Positions 34,855 to 45,400 of a stretch of DNA of 57,060 bases are shown piece after piece. Every line of letters begins with the position of its first letter. Positions within the stretch are counted from its first letter, which is position 1. A program made the translations under genes and the position numbers. Source of the DNA: CAZCTC01 sp964501335. GTDB lineage: Bacteria; Chloroflexota; Anaerolineae; B4-G1; SLSP01. The stretch spans positions 1 through 57,060 of the forward strand of contig CAZCTC010000051.1 in NCBI GenBank assembly GCA_964501335.1. The letters are read 5' to 3'. The notes beneath the pieces were generated by a model. It saw only the letters and a list, made by a program, of their open reading frames with translations. It searched no databases and was not told the DNA's origin.

Positions 34855-36396
34855 TTGAGCAATTCTGCTACTGCCCAAACTCGTGTAGCTCAGGCTGCGT
34901 TGCTGGTGGGTTTTTTTCTGGCTGCGGATAAAGTGTTGGGGCTTTTTCGGAATATCGTGATCACCCGGACTTTTGGGACTTCGGGGGAGTTGGATGCTTA
35001 TTATGCAGCCTTTGAATTGCCTGACGGGCTTTTTACTCTGATTGCCGGGAGCGCTTTGACGACGGCTTTGATTCCGATTCTGACGGCCCGGATTCAATCG
35101 GAGACGAAAGAGGATGTCTGGCGGCTGGTTTCGGCGGTGGTGAACTGGGTCTTGGGAATTGTGGCGGTTTGCAGTGTGCTGGCTGCGATTTTTGCGCCGC
35201 AGATTATTGCCGGGGTGGCTCCCGGGTTTGGCCCTGATCGCGCCGAACTGGCGGTGCAATTGATGCGGTTGGTGCTGTTGCAGACTTTGATTTCCTGTTT
35301 GAGCGGGGTGGCGATGAGTACCTTGCAGGCTCATCAGCATTTTCTGTTGCCGGCGGCGGCTCCTCTGGCGTACACGTTGGGTCGGATCGCCGGGGCGCTC
35401 TTTCTGGCGCCGCATTGGGGGATTTTCGGGCTGGCCTGGGGAGGATTGTTGGGGACGGTGGGGCATTTCTGCATCCAGGTGCCCGGGTTGATCAAGTATC
35501 GCGTGCAGTGGTGGCCGACCTTCAGCCATCCGGCCTTGCCGCAGGTGGTGAAATTGATGGGGCCCCGGATGTTGGGGTTGGGCGTTACTTATTTGAGTTT
35601 TGTCCTGCCGACCTATTTAGGGTCTTCGCTCCAGGCCGGCATGATTTCGGCGTATGAAAATGCCTGGCAGTTGATGCAGTTCCCGGAGACGATTATCGGG
35701 ACGGCGTTGGGGCTGACTATTTTTCCGACGCTGGCGGAGCGGGCCAATGCTCAGGATTGGGCCGGGTTGCGGCGGACGGGGGGGTGGGCCTTGCGATTGG
35801 TATTGACGCTGGCGATTCCGGCCGGAGCGGCGTTGATGGTGTTGGGTGAACCGTTGACGGCCTTCTTTTTTCAACGAGGAGCTTTCGATGCGGCGGCTAC
35901 GGAACGGGTGGCATTTGCGCTGCGGATTTTGGGGTTGGGACTGGTCGGCCATGCTTCGTTGGAGGTGGTCAGCCGGCTTTTTTACGCCCGGCGGGATATG
36001 TGGACGCCTCTGGGGGCGGCCTGTGCGGGATTGACGGTCAATGTGGCGATTGGAGTTCTGCTGTTGCCGGTGTTGGCTCAGGGGGCGATTGCTTTGGCGA
36101 ACAGTGTCGGGGCCTGTTTGCAGGTCGTGATTTTATTGGTTGTGGCGCGGTCGGCCCTGGGCGGGATTGAAGGCCGGGCGCTGGCTTCATCGCTGGGGCG
36201 GACCCTGGTAGCGACTTTGTTGATGGTGGCGACGATTGGGGGAATCCAATGGGCGCTGCCGGGACTTGATGGCTGGCGGGGTTTGCTGGTGAGTGCCGGC
36301 GCCGGCGGTGTTGTTTATTTGCTGGCGGCGGTGGGGTTTAAGCAGGAAGAGTTGATGGCTTTGCCGAAGCTGGTGACCAGCAGAGGGCGGGAGTAG
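34855..36396 (+). CDS. murJ: Lipid II flippase MurJ (MviN family)
   Basis: 513 residues. I choose the TTG at 34855 because GGAGGTG lies 4-6 nt upstream and the product then starts SNSATAQTRVAQAALL, as expected for the family. ATG codons farther upstream (34837, 34654) lack ribosome sites and add unrelated sequence. Polytopic protein with about 14 membrane helices; recognised by FRNIVITRTFGTSGELDAYYAAFELPD split across the first two helices, and ALIPILTARI. It flips the peptidoglycan precursor lipid II across the membrane. The C39/TPR gene starts 25 bp downstream and may be co-transcribed. Confidence 0.88.
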   Translation: MSNSATAQTRVAQAALLVGFFLAADKVLGLFRNIVITRTFGTSGELDAYYAAFELPDGLFTLIAGSALTTALIPILTARIQSETKEDVWRLVSAVVNWVLGIVAVCSVLAAIFAPQIIAGVAPGFGPDRAELAVQLMRLVLLQTLISCLSGVAMSTLQAHQHFLLPAAAPLAYTLGRIAGALFLAPHWGIFGLAWGGLLGTVGHFCIQVPGLIKYRVQWWPTFSHPALPQVVKLMGPRMLGLGVTYLSFVLPTYLGSSLQAGMISAYENAWQLMQFPETIIGTALGLTIFPTLAERANAQDWAGLRRTGGWALRLVLTLAIPAGAALMVLGEPLTAFFFQRGAFDAAATERVAFALRILGLGLVGHASLEVVSRLFYARRDMWTPLGAACAGLTVNVAIGVLLLPVLAQGAIALANSVGACLQVVILLVVARSALGGIEGRALASSLGRTLVATLLMVATIGGIQWALPGLDGWRGLLVSAGAGGVVYLLAAVGFKQEELMALPKLVTSRGRE

Positions 36397-36421
36397 ATTA
36401 TATAATTTTGGAGGTTGGCAG

Positions 36422-37699
36422 ATGCGTCGGAGCCGTGAGGAATATTGGATTCGGATTTTGTTGATTCCGGTGGGAGTGTTATCGGTATTAATCCTGCTGT
36501 TGGGCGGGTTAGTCTGGGGGGTGCGGGCGATGCCGGGGCGGTATGCTTCGTATTTGCCGGAGCCTTTGCTGGAATTTCGGCAGGTGCCGCATTCCGATAC
36601 ATTGTTGCGGCCGACGCTTACTCTGTCATCGGTTGCGGCTGTGCCGGCGACTTCTACGGCGACGGCTACCGTTATGCCGACGGCAACTCCAACCGCCACG
36701 CCCGGGCCTACCGCCACGCCGATCCCTTCGCCGACGCCGTTGCCGGCTGCTTATCATTTGACCGGAGGGCGGCAGGAGCGACAGGGTTGGAACAATTGCG
36801 GTCCGACGACGCTGGCGATGCAGCTCTCTTTCTGGGGGCGTACCGAGACGCAGCGGGAGATCGCGCCGGTGTTGAAGCCGGACCCGGAGGATAAGAATGT
36901 CAGTCCGGAAGAGATGGCGGATTATGCGCGGTCTTTGGGGATGGGGGCGGTGGTGCGTTACGGCGGCGATGAGGCGCTGTTGAAGCAGTTGCTGCTGCAT
37001 GATTTTCCGGTGATTATTGAGACGTGGTATGTCCATACTGCCAACGATCAGATGGGGCATTACCGGTTGGTGGTGGGCTATGACGACGCGGTTGAGCAGT
37101 TCAGCACCTATGATTCTCTGCACGATCCTGAGATTATTTTGAGCTATCAGGAGCTGGATGAGTTGTGGCGCGGGTTTAATAGGATCTATCTGGTGGTTTA
37201 TCCGGTGGAGCGGGAGGCGGAGCTGGCGACGCTGCTCGGGCCGATGATGGATGAGGCGACGGCCACTCAACAGGCGTTGGAGACGGCGCTGGCAGAGACC
37301 CGGTCATCGGCGGCGGCCTGTGTGGCCTATGCCGATTGTGGGGATGGGGAGATGTTTTCCTGGTTCAATGTGGGCACTTCTTATATGGCATTGGGTCAGT
37401 TAAGTGAGGCGGCCGCGGCGTATGATCAGGCCCGGACGCTGGGGACGCCTTACCGGATTATCTGGTATGAGTTTGGGCCGTACGCGGCTTATTATGGTGT
37501 GGGGCGGTATGAGGAGGTGATTGCGCTGGCCGATGAGACGTTGCGGGTGACGCCGAATCTGGAGGAGTCGTATTACTGGCGTGGTCGGGCGCGGCTGGCG
37601 TTGGGCGATGTCGATGGGGCGCGGAGCGATTTTCAACGGGCGCTGGGGTATCATCCGGGGTGGGGCCCGGCCCAGCTGGAGCTGGAGCAATTGCCTTAA
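36422..37699 (+). CDS. Membrane-anchored C39-like peptidase domain with TPR repeats
   Basis: 425 residues, ATG after TTGGAGG. One N-terminal membrane helix (about 12-35), then a TATPTATP-type linker (about 75-105), then a Peptidase_C39_2-like domain. The candidate catalytic Cys is in GWNNCGPTTLAM and the His in MGHYRLVVGYDD, with Asp following in that strand. C-terminal TPR repeats (about 300-425; GTSYMALGQLSEAAAAYDQA) may bind partners. An extracellular cysteine protease or a non-enzymatic relative is likely. Downstream of murJ, so perhaps linked to the cell envelope. Confidence 0.75.
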   Translation: MRRSREEYWIRILLIPVGVLSVLILLLGGLVWGVRAMPGRYASYLPEPLLEFRQVPHSDTLLRPTLTLSSVAAVPATSTATATVMPTATPTATPGPTATPIPSPTPLPAAYHLTGGRQERQGWNNCGPTTLAMQLSFWGRTETQREIAPVLKPDPEDKNVSPEEMADYARSLGMGAVVRYGGDEALLKQLLLHDFPVIIETWYVHTANDQMGHYRLVVGYDDAVEQFSTYDSLHDPEIILSYQELDELWRGFNRIYLVVYPVEREAELATLLGPMMDEATATQQALETALAETRSSAAACVAYADCGDGEMFSWFNVGTSYMALGQLSEAAAAYDQARTLGTPYRIIWYEFGPYAAYYGVGRYEEVIALADETLRVTPNLEESYYWRGRARLALGDVDGARSDFQRALGYHPGWGPAQLELEQLP

Positions 37700-37774
37700 G
37701 TTTTTTGTTTAACCCAAGTTGCTACCCTTAACAGGCGGGCTTTCTATTTAAGCTTTTTTGCATGCAAGGGATTA

Positions 37775-37867
37775 GTAGACGGTAGACAGTAGACAGCGGA
37801 TTCTCAGTTAAATTAAGCCGGTAAGGCGAAGATTTTTGCGGTCTACTGTCTACTTCCTGCTGTCTAC
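37775..37867. repeat. GTAGACA heptad repeats as an inverted pair
   Basis: Left arm GTAGACGGTAGACAGTAGAC with following AGCGG. The right arm holds the complement gtctactgtctac and ctgctgtctac about 45 bp away. Lies between convergent genes, so it could fold in transcripts from both sides. The same unit recurs at 56788-56819. Confidence 0.7.
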
Positions 37868-37933
37868 TTCTGGATGGCATGCAGCGGATCTTGAATCATG
37901 GGCTGGATTTATCGAGGTAGCAAGTTGAGTTCG

Positions 37934-38689
37934 TTAAGGTTTTGATTCCATGCCGTCGGGGTAGCTGATTTCGCCGTGGGTTTCGAGGGTGCGGACGGTT
38001 CCCAGGTCGAGGGGGTAATCGGCCCCGGGCTGGATTTCGCCTTCGGCGTCGTAGGGGCCTACGGTGGGCCAGTAGCCCTGGCGCTCTTTGTCTGAAAAGA
38101 CCAGTCGTAGAAGCGATTTGGGGCTTTTATAGCCGTATTTGGAGGGGGCGATCAGGCGGAGCGGCCCGCCGTGTTCGGGGGGCAGCGCGGCTCCGTTCAT
38201 GCCGTAGACGAAGAGGACGCGGGGTTGGGTCAATTCGACGAGCGGTAGAGCCTCATAGTATTCATCGGCGCAGTAGAAGTGGATCCAGGTGGCGGAGGGT
38301 TGTACGCCTACTTTATCCATGAGGTCCCGGGCCTGGAAGCCCTGCCATTCGGCCGGAGCCGACCAGCCCTCCACGCATTTCAGGCGGGAACGTTGGGTCA
38401 CTGTGGGCAATGTTTGCAGGTCGGTCAGATTGAGCGTTTGGGGATGATCGACGAGCCCCTCGATGGCGAGTTGCCAGGTTGTGGGATCGGGCGGCGGGAT
38501 GGCTTTGATAAAGCGGATGTAGAAGCCGGAGCGGTTTTCGTTGCGAAGCAGGCCGGGTGTGGGGCTGATGCCGGGGGCTGGACTGGGGGTGAGACTTTTC
38601 TGGGCGGCCGGGACACAGCGGTTCAGCAAGGCGAGGGCCGCTCCACTGAGGGCCAACTGAAGAAACTGGCGGCGTTGTAAGGGTTTCAT
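37934..38689 (-). CDS. Tat-exported molybdoenzyme, sulfite oxidase/YedY family
   Basis: 251 residues, ATG after GGAGGA. Twin-arginine signal (LQRRQFLQLALSG), probably also a lipobox-like Cys (LLNRC). The oxidoreductase molybdopterin domain spans about 55-245. The Moco-ligand Cys is in RLKCVEGWSAPAEWQG, and the flanking pattern PPEHGGPLRLIAPSKYGYKS is typical of the family. Related enzymes reduce methionine sulfoxide (MsrP) or oxidise sulfite. Substrate not determinable. The peroxiredoxin gene ends 32 bp upstream, so the two may form an oxidative-stress pair. Confidence 0.82.
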   Translation of the reverse strand: MKPLQRRQFLQLALSGAALALLNRCVPAAQKSLTPSPAPGISPTPGLLRNENRSGFYIRFIKAIPPPDPTTWQLAIEGLVDHPQTLNLTDLQTLPTVTQRSRLKCVEGWSAPAEWQGFQARDLMDKVGVQPSATWIHFYCADEYYEALPLVELTQPRVLFVYGMNGAALPPEHGGPLRLIAPSKYGYKSPKSLLRLVFSDKERQGYWPTVGPYDAEGEIQPGADYPLDLGTVRTLETHGEISYPDGMESKP

Positions 38690-38721
38690 AATAAAATATC
38701 CTCCCGAGACAACCGGGGTGA

Positions 38722-39183
38722 TTAATGGGTGGCGACCAGTTTGAGGGCCAGGTCGGCGGTCATTTCGGGTTTGACCTGGAGGTTTTCTGCGCTCAACCGG
38801 CCGGTTGCGTCGATTACAAAATGGCTGCGCAGGATGCCCTGATATTTTTTACCCATGAAGGTTTTTTCTCCCCAGGCGCCGTAGCTTTCGGCAACCTGAT
38901 GGTTGGGGTCGGAGAGCAGGAGGAAGGGCAGCTGATATTTTTGGCGGAATTTGACCAGGGCTTCGGGTTTATCGGGACTGATGCCGATGACGGTAATGTC
39001 TTTGTTTTCGATTTGGGGATAGGCGTCACGAATGGCGCAGGCCTGTTTGGTGCAGCCGGGAGTGTCGGCTTTGGGATAGAAGTAGATGAGTACTTTTTGG
39101 CCGCGGAAACTTTCCAGGTTGATTTCCTGGCCGGTGTCGGATTTCAGGGTGAAGGTGGGGGCGGGATCGCCGATGTTTAACAT
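38722..39183 (-). CDS. bcp: Peroxiredoxin, Bcp/PrxQ type
   Basis: 153 residues from ATG 39183 (AAGGAGA upstream). The frame extends to 39258, but the extension is not conserved-looking. Peroxidatic Cys in ADTPGCTKQACAIRD with a second Cys five residues later, the atypical 2-Cys arrangement of PrxQ/Bcp. Reduces hydroperoxides with thioredoxin-like partners in the cytoplasm. Followed by the molybdoenzyme gene on the same strand. Confidence 0.9.
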   Translation of the reverse strand: MLNIGDPAPTFTLKSDTGQEINLESFRGQKVLIYFYPKADTPGCTKQACAIRDAYPQIENKDITVIGISPDKPEALVKFRQKYQLPFLLLSDPNHQVAESYGAWGEKTFMGKKYQGILRSHFVIDATGRLSAENLQVKPEMTADLALKLVATH

Positions 39184-39286
39184 GATAGATCTCCTTGATG
39201 GATAGATTTTTAATAATTTTATCACTATTATAGCATAAATAAGCCGGGAGATTACCATTCATATTTTTTAGGGTGGGAGCCTGTTA

Positions 39287-39424
39287 GCGTCCCGCAAGGG
39301 TTTTTTGTCCGGTAAGGAGCGACGCGCGGGATGGGGAGAGAGAGTTGTTTTTAATTCCTATTTTCGGCGGCTTTCTGAAGCCGCCGAAAATAGGGGCTTT
39401 TTCCCAGACTAACCGCACAGGTCG
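39287..39424 (+). repeat. Complete intergenic element (forward)
   Basis: gcgtcccgcaag at the left, chassis gagcgacgcgcgggatggggagagag, 17-bp hairpin 39357-39394 (core CGGCGGC, loop TCTG), then ggggctttttcccagactaaccgcacaggtcg. A clean copy between divergent genes. I see nothing else in 39184-39675 apart from the promoter at 39543-39570. Confidence 0.8.
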
Positions 39425-39542
39425 AAATTTTTGGGGGGTGTTTTCAATTTTTCGGGGTAATGGTGCTGACGGGATCTTTTTGGGGGGCGGTGTTGGGGGC
39501 TTTTCGGATAAATTGCGGTGGATGAAAAGGGTTTTGTTTTTC

Positions 39543-39570
39543 TTGCCACAAGTTTGTTCAAGAGTATAAT
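39543..39570 (+). promoter_or_regulatory. Promoter of the ACT protein/kinase pair
   Basis: TTGCCA (39543-39548), 16-bp spacer, TATAAT (39565-39570), about 100 nt before the ATG. Confidence 0.6.
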
Positions 39571-39675
39571 GGTGGGTAGGTATTGGGGGACCGCTTATTC
39601 TTACGTTTTTTTACCTGAAACTCAAAAACCGTAAGAATCCTCAGCAACGCATATTTTGCACGATGAGGTGAATGT

Positions 39676-40155
39676 ATGGATTTGCCACCCGGATTGCTCC
39701 ATATCCTTGCTCAAACTCGCTTATTTACAGATGCCCAAACTTATGTTATCCTCAGCATTCCTCGTTCGCAGGCTACTCAAGCGGCGCGAGTTATGATGGA
39801 AGTCGATGGGGCCTTTTCGTCCTTAATCCGTGATAAAGATGAATTGACGTTGATATTGCCGCGGGGGCGTTGGGAAGATTTTCGACCTTTGTTGGAAATC
39901 AGTGGGGAATCTCCGGATTATCAATTGATCACTTTTGATACCCCTCTGGATTTAGGGCTGGTGGGCTATCTGGCGACTGTGACCAGTGCATTGGCTGAGC
40001 TGGGAATCAGCATTTTCTCGATTTCCGCTTTTTCACGTGATCACATTTTGGTCCCGGCAGAGGATTTCGACCGGGCATGGGAAGGTTTACGGGCTCTTAT
40101 CCGCGCCTGTAAAGATCAGGAAGCCGTAGAAATTTCAGCACGGAGCGTTGAGTGA
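39676..40155 (+). CDS. ACT-domain (CASTOR-like) regulatory protein
   Basis: 159 residues. Two ACT-like halves: FTDAQTYVILSIPRSQA and GLVGYLATVTSALAELGISIFSISAF, the latter a typical ACT strand-helix with the ligand-binding turn. Similar small paired-ACT proteins bind amino acids. Stop and the kinase start overlap by 4 bp (GTGA), so translation is coupled and the two products may work together, for example amino-acid sensing feeding a Ser/Thr kinase. That link is inference. Confidence 0.75.
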   Translation: MDLPPGLLHILAQTRLFTDAQTYVILSIPRSQATQAARVMMEVDGAFSSLIRDKDELTLILPRGRWEDFRPLLEISGESPDYQLITFDTPLDLGLVGYLATVTSALAELGISIFSISAFSRDHILVPAEDFDRAWEGLRALIRACKDQEAVEISARSVE

Positions 40156-42155
40156 GCAGTGTTCAGTTCCTGATCGGCAAGACCCTGAGTAAGTACGAGG
40201 TGGTCGAACACCTTGGCCATGGGGGCATGGCTGAAGTGTACAAAGCTCAGCAGGTTAAGCTGGACCGTATGGTGGCATTAAAAGTCCTTCATCCGTTTTT
40301 GGCGGAGGAGGAAGGTTTTGTGGCGCGTTTTGAACGGGAAGCGCGCATGGTGGCGACATTACGCCATCCCAACATTGTTCAGGTATACGATTTCGATCAT
40401 AGCGCCGAATATGATGTTTACTACATGGTAATGGAGTACATCGATGGGCCTACATTGAAGAGTCGGTTGCAAGAGGGGGTTTTGCCGCCTGAGGAGGCGG
40501 CGCGCATCACGGCTGCCATTGCCGATGCCCTTGATTACGCCCATCGCCGGGGAATGGTACATCGTGATATCAAACCGGCCAACATCATGTTTACGGCTGA
40601 AGGTCAACCGGTGCTTACCGATTTCGGGATTGCCCGGATGGTAAGTGTCTCCGGGTTGACGGCCAGCGGGGCGATGGTGGGGACGCCTGCTTATATGGCT
40701 CCCGAAGTAGGGATGGGACAGTCGGGGTTGGGGGCTTCGGATATTTACTCTCTGGGTGTGGTCCTCTATCAACTTGCCACTGGACGGTTGCCTTTTGAAT
40801 CAGAAATCCCCATGGGATTGGTGATGCAACATATCAATGATCCTGTGCCGCTGCCCAGTAAAGTTTCTCCACAGGTCTCTCATTCTTTAGAGGCCGTGAT
40901 TCTGCGGTCTCTGGCGAAAAAACCGGAAGAGCGGTATGCGAGTGCTGCCGATATGGCGATGGCGTTGCGCTCTGCGGTGGGATTGGATTCCCCGCCGGGA
41001 TTGATTACGACTTCGTCAATGCCGGCTATGAGTAGCCCGGCCGAATCAGCTCCCGGGGCAAGCCGGGGGGGCGGGACGCCGCCGATTTCCAATTCGACCA
41101 TTACCGTACGGCCGCGGCCGGAACGCGTAGAAGTGGCTTTCAGCGATGATGATGTGTTGGATCGCACCTGGCCGCCGCCGGCTGGAGTGGATATTCCCAT
41201 TATCGATCAGCCGGAAGAGCCGGCGCCGCCCAAGCGGACCTGGGTAAGAACGGCATTGATTTCATCTCTGGGGGTGTTGATCGTATTGCTGGCCGTCGGG
41301 TGGTTTATTACGGGAGGCCAGGTTGCCGGGCTAGCCGGCCTGTTGGGCGGCAATAATCCGACGGCTACTGTGCCTGTAGTGGTAAGCGGTTCTCCGACGC
41401 CGCCAGGGATGTTGGTGACGGAGATCTCGCCGACGGCAACGGTCGACGTTGTTCCCACGGCGACGACGGTGGGGCCCTGTGTTTATCGGATGCGGGTCGA
41501 TCCGATACGGATGATGCCGTCGGGAGAGGGCGTAGCGCCGGGCAGCATTTTGGTGGCTTATTTGACCCTGCGCAATACGGGTAATTGTGCCTGGCCTGAA
41601 GACGGGCAATTGACTCTATCGAGCGGTGAAATCATGAGCGCTCCTCAAGGCCTGGCCGTGGCGCCGGTTCTTCCCGGAGCGGCGACGCAGCTTTTGTTGC
41701 CGTTGATTGCGCCGATGACTCCCGGTGAGTATAACGCAATCTGGGAAGTCAGCCGAGGGGATGGAAAAGTTTTTGGGGGACCGATTGTGGTAAAGGTGGT
41801 GGTGGCTGATTTGCCTACGGCCACCGCTTTGCCGGGATCTATTCGTGTTGCGACCGCGACGCCGGCTCCTTTGCTGACTGTTGAGGCTCCCCGGTTGATC
41901 GATTGGCAGGAAGATCCTGCTTTGGGCACCTGGACTGCCACGTTAGAGGCGGTGGTTTCAGGTGGAAATGGACGCTATCAGATTTATCAAGAAAAGATTG
42001 AACCCGGGGCGGAGGCGCCTCAAGGCCGGTTTATCGTACAGGGAGCGCGTTGTCGTGCGGTTCCCCTGATGTTGTGGGTGCTTTCAGAAGAACAGGTGGT
42101 GCAATGGCAGGGAACCATTCCTTACCCGGCTCCTGACCGTTGTGGAAATCCTTGA
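40152..42155 (+). CDS. PknB-type Ser/Thr kinase with extracellular FW (Nbr1) domain
   Basis: 667 residues with a GTG start overlapping the previous stop. Kinase domain (about 13-275) with glycine-rich loop GHGGMAEVYK, Lys in MVALKVL, catalytic HRDIKPANIMF, DFGIARM and TPAYMAPEV. After a Ser/Pro-rich linker comes one membrane helix (about 365-390), then a TATVDVVPTATT-type linker and an FW/Nbr1-like domain (about 440-555; LRNTGNCAWPEDGQL, TPGEYNAIWEVS). The last 95 residues (about 570-667) form a further extracellular beta-rich part. The FW domain is known from autophagy receptor NBR1 and from bacterial proteins; the ligand is unknown. It probably senses envelope signals and phosphorylates cytoplasmic targets read by FHA proteins. 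Confidence 0.88.
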   Translation: MSSVQFLIGKTLSKYEVVEHLGHGGMAEVYKAQQVKLDRMVALKVLHPFLAEEEGFVARFEREARMVATLRHPNIVQVYDFDHSAEYDVYYMVMEYIDGPTLKSRLQEGVLPPEEAARITAAIADALDYAHRRGMVHRDIKPANIMFTAEGQPVLTDFGIARMVSVSGLTASGAMVGTPAYMAPEVGMGQSGLGASDIYSLGVVLYQLATGRLPFESEIPMGLVMQHINDPVPLPSKVSPQVSHSLEAVILRSLAKKPEERYASAADMAMALRSAVGLDSPPGLITTSSMPAMSSPAESAPGASRGGGTPPISNSTITVRPRPERVEVAFSDDDVLDRTWPPPAGVDIPIIDQPEEPAPPKRTWVRTALISSLGVLIVLLAVGWFITGGQVAGLAGLLGGNNPTATVPVVVSGSPTPPGMLVTEISPTATVDVVPTATTVGPCVYRMRVDPIRMMPSGEGVAPGSILVAYLTLRNTGNCAWPEDGQLTLSSGEIMSAPQGLAVAPVLPGAATQLLLPLIAPMTPGEYNAIWEVSRGDGKVFGGPIVVKVVVADLPTATALPGSIRVATATPAPLLTVEAPRLIDWQEDPALGTWTATLEAVVSGGNGRYQIYQEKIEPGAEAPQGRFIVQGARCRAVPLMLWVLSEEQVVQWQGTIPYPAPDRCGNP

Positions 42156-42327
42156 GATCCGATTTGCGGGTCAGCCTTTTTCGTAGCTCAAGATTCTGAT
42201 TAAGAAGAATGAATCCTTCGATTTTGCAGCAGAAGACCCCATGCTTTGACCAATTTATTTTGCGTCAGATCGGCTTTGGTGCCGGACGGCTGTGGCGTGG
42301 CGTTCTTCAACTTTTTCTTTTGGGTGG

Positions 42328-42370
42328 AAAAATCTGAGGCTTATTGTGCGACAATAAGCCTCAGATTTTT
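42328..42370. terminator. Perfect 20-bp hairpin terminator
   Basis: Stem 42328-42347 with 42351-42370, loop GCG, A-run before and T-run after. Located 170 nt after the kinase stop and 50 nt before the amylase start. It may end the kinase transcript or attenuate entry into the amylase gene. Confidence 0.75.
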
Positions 42371-42422
42371 TGTGCGCAGGTGCACAAAATTCCATGTTTC
42401 ACCATCTTTGAAAGGGGGTTCG

Positions 42423-45400
42423 ATGAATCGCAAGATCTGGCATACCCTGTTAGTGTGGGCAATGCTGATCGGGATGCTGTCTCCGATAGCTCCCGGTGCA
42501 GTTGCGCCTCTTCCGGTCCGGGCAGAACCTGGGACCGTGGTGTTGGATGGGGTCCGTGATGCCTCATACGTTCGTATTGCTTCTGATCCAGCAGGGGATC
42601 TGAACGGGCCGAACGGGTGGGAAGGAACCCATTGGACGGATCTGACGGATCTGTATGTGACGGCAGATGCCACTAACCTCTATGTCTATGCTACGCTCTA
42701 CGCTTACACACCTACTGTGTCGTCAGGCCAGATCGGTCTGGTGTTGGATGTGGACGGCAATCCCAACTCGGGAGGGACTTCTGATCCCTGGGGGAATGCT
42801 ATAGCCTTTGCCTACAACAAAGTCGATAACATGGCTCCTCCGGCCAAGGTCCTGCCGGATTTTGTTATCCGGGGCAATCTAGCCAACGGTAGAGAGGGTG
42901 GCGACAACGGCTGGACCGAATTCCGTACCTGGAATGGCACGGATTGGGAGGGCTCTGGTGATAACTGGGGCGGAATCAGTAGTGGTACTTCCATGAGCGG
43001 GACGCATATCGCTTATGGGGCCGGGCAGGGGGTGGAATTTTCCATTTCATTAGCCAGTATCAATAACCCCAATCCTGCCGATGTGCATTTGCAGCTGTTT
43101 ACCACGCAAAGCGGCACCAGCAAAGGTGCTTACGATACCGTTCCCAGCGACGATCAATCGTCCGGTTGGGACGATGCGACGACGGAAACCAAACTGGTTT
43201 CTGTGCCGTTGGCGGTCGATGCTGCCAACGATCTGGCTTCCGTCATGACCGGCGTGGCTTCTGTCGGTTGGATGGATATGACCCGCCTGCATGTCTGGTC
43301 GGATTACAACACGCTTCATCTCTATATTCCGAATGCTTATACGCAGACAGTTTCAGGGGGCCAGATCGGTCTGGCGATCGATACCCATTCGGGGGGCGGT
43401 AGCTCCGATCCGTGGGGCAATGGAATCACCTATGCTTATACGGCTACTTATCAGAATCTGGGTGCTATTTCTGTGATTGCTCCTGAATCCATTCTGCCCG
43501 ATTATATGATTCGGGGCAATGTTTATTCCGGGGGCAACGGTTGGACCGAGTTGCGGACCTGGAACGGCAGTGATTGGAATACGGGCGGCGGCGTCAACTG
43601 GGGCGGGTTGGAGAGTGGAAACGGCCCGATCCAGAGTGGGGCCAAGGTAGCCTGGAGTGAGGGAGACGGCCTTTATCTGACGATTCCGTTTGCCGATATC
43701 GGCGATGTGAAAGTCGGGAATGCCATCAATCTGGAGTTCTTTGGAACTCAAGGAGGGGCCAGCAAGGGCGTTTTCGACACTCTTCCCAGCGACGATCAGG
43801 CGACCGGTTGGGATACGCCTACGACACAGCGGTTCTATGCTACGTATGTGATCCCCGATGTGAAGAAGCCGGCGGCCAAACACGACAATGTGATTTGGGG
43901 CAGCGATTTGTATCACGACAGTCGCGATCCGATGTATCGCACTCCCGGGGGGCCTGTAACTACCGGGACGACGGTGACTCTGCGTCTGCGGGCAGCCAAC
44001 AACGATCTGACGGCGGCCAAGGCGCGGATTTATGACGATCGGACCAATCTGGTCACGACGTTGAAGATGACCCGCGTGGCTGAAGATGCCAGCTATGAGT
44101 GGTGGGAAGTTGCGGTTCCTGCCAGCAGCCTGCCGACAGTCTACTGGTATCGCTTTATCGCCATTGACGGCACGGCGACCCGTTATTACGAGGACGACTC
44201 GGGCCGGACGGGCGGCGTGGGGATGGATTACGGCACTTCTGGGGATATCAACTGGCAATTGACCGTTTACGATCCGGCTTTCCAGACTCCGAACTGGGTC
44301 AAGAATGCCATCTTCTATCAAATTTTCCCCGATCGGTTCCGGGACGGCAATGCTTCCAATCTGTTGACGGCGGGAAGTTTCTTCTACAATGAACCGGGGG
44401 GGACGATCACCCGTTCTCTGGCGGTGAACTGGAATACCTCGATCTGCGATCCGCGGGCGGAAGGTCCTTGCTCCGGGACCTACAGCAAGAATTTCTATGG
44501 CGGCGATCTGCAAGGTATCCGGGAAAAGCTGGATTATTTGCAGACCCTGGGCGTCACCGCCATCTATCTGAATCCTGTTTTCGAATCGCCTTCGAATCAC
44601 AAGTATGATACGGCCAACTACATGGCGATCGACGACAATTTTGGGGATCAGAGCACCTTCATTTCGTTGACCCAGGAATTACATGCCCGGGGGATGCATC
44701 TGGTTCTGGATGGCGTTTTCAATCACACCTCCTCCGACAGCATCTATTTCGATCGGTATGGTCGCTATCCGCAGGTGGGAGCCTGTGAGAGCCTGACCTC
44801 GCCTTATCGCGGCTGGTACTATTTCCGCGAAGTGACGCCCGGCACCGGGACCTGCGCGGGAGAGGGCGGCACGAAGAGTGCCACTTACGAGAGCTGGTTC
44901 GGTTATGACAGCCTGCCCAAGTTGCGGGCCAACAATACCGCCGCGCGGAATTTGATCTGGGCTGACGGCACCAATTCGGTGGCGCCATTCTGGATGCAAT
45001 ATGCCGACGGCTGGCGGTTGGATGTCGGCGGCGATGTCGATCCGGGAACGCTCAATGATGTGTCCAATGATTATTGGGAAGGATTCCGGAATGCCACGCA
45101 TGCGGTCAATCCCAATACGTACATCGTGGGCGAGGAATGGGGCAATGCTTCTTCCTGGACCCTGGGTGGGGAATGGGACGCCACCATGAACTATCAGTTC
45201 GGGACGGCGATCATGGGTTTCTGGCGGGATGAGCCCTTTACGGACAACGATCACAATTCCGGCAGTTCAGCCGGTCAGATCAATCCGTTGAAGCCTTCGG
45301 AACTGGACGAGCGGCTGCATTATTTGCAGGAACGGTATGCGCCTGAGGCTTTCGCGGCGATGATGAATCTGATCGACAGCCATGATACCAACCGGGCGCT

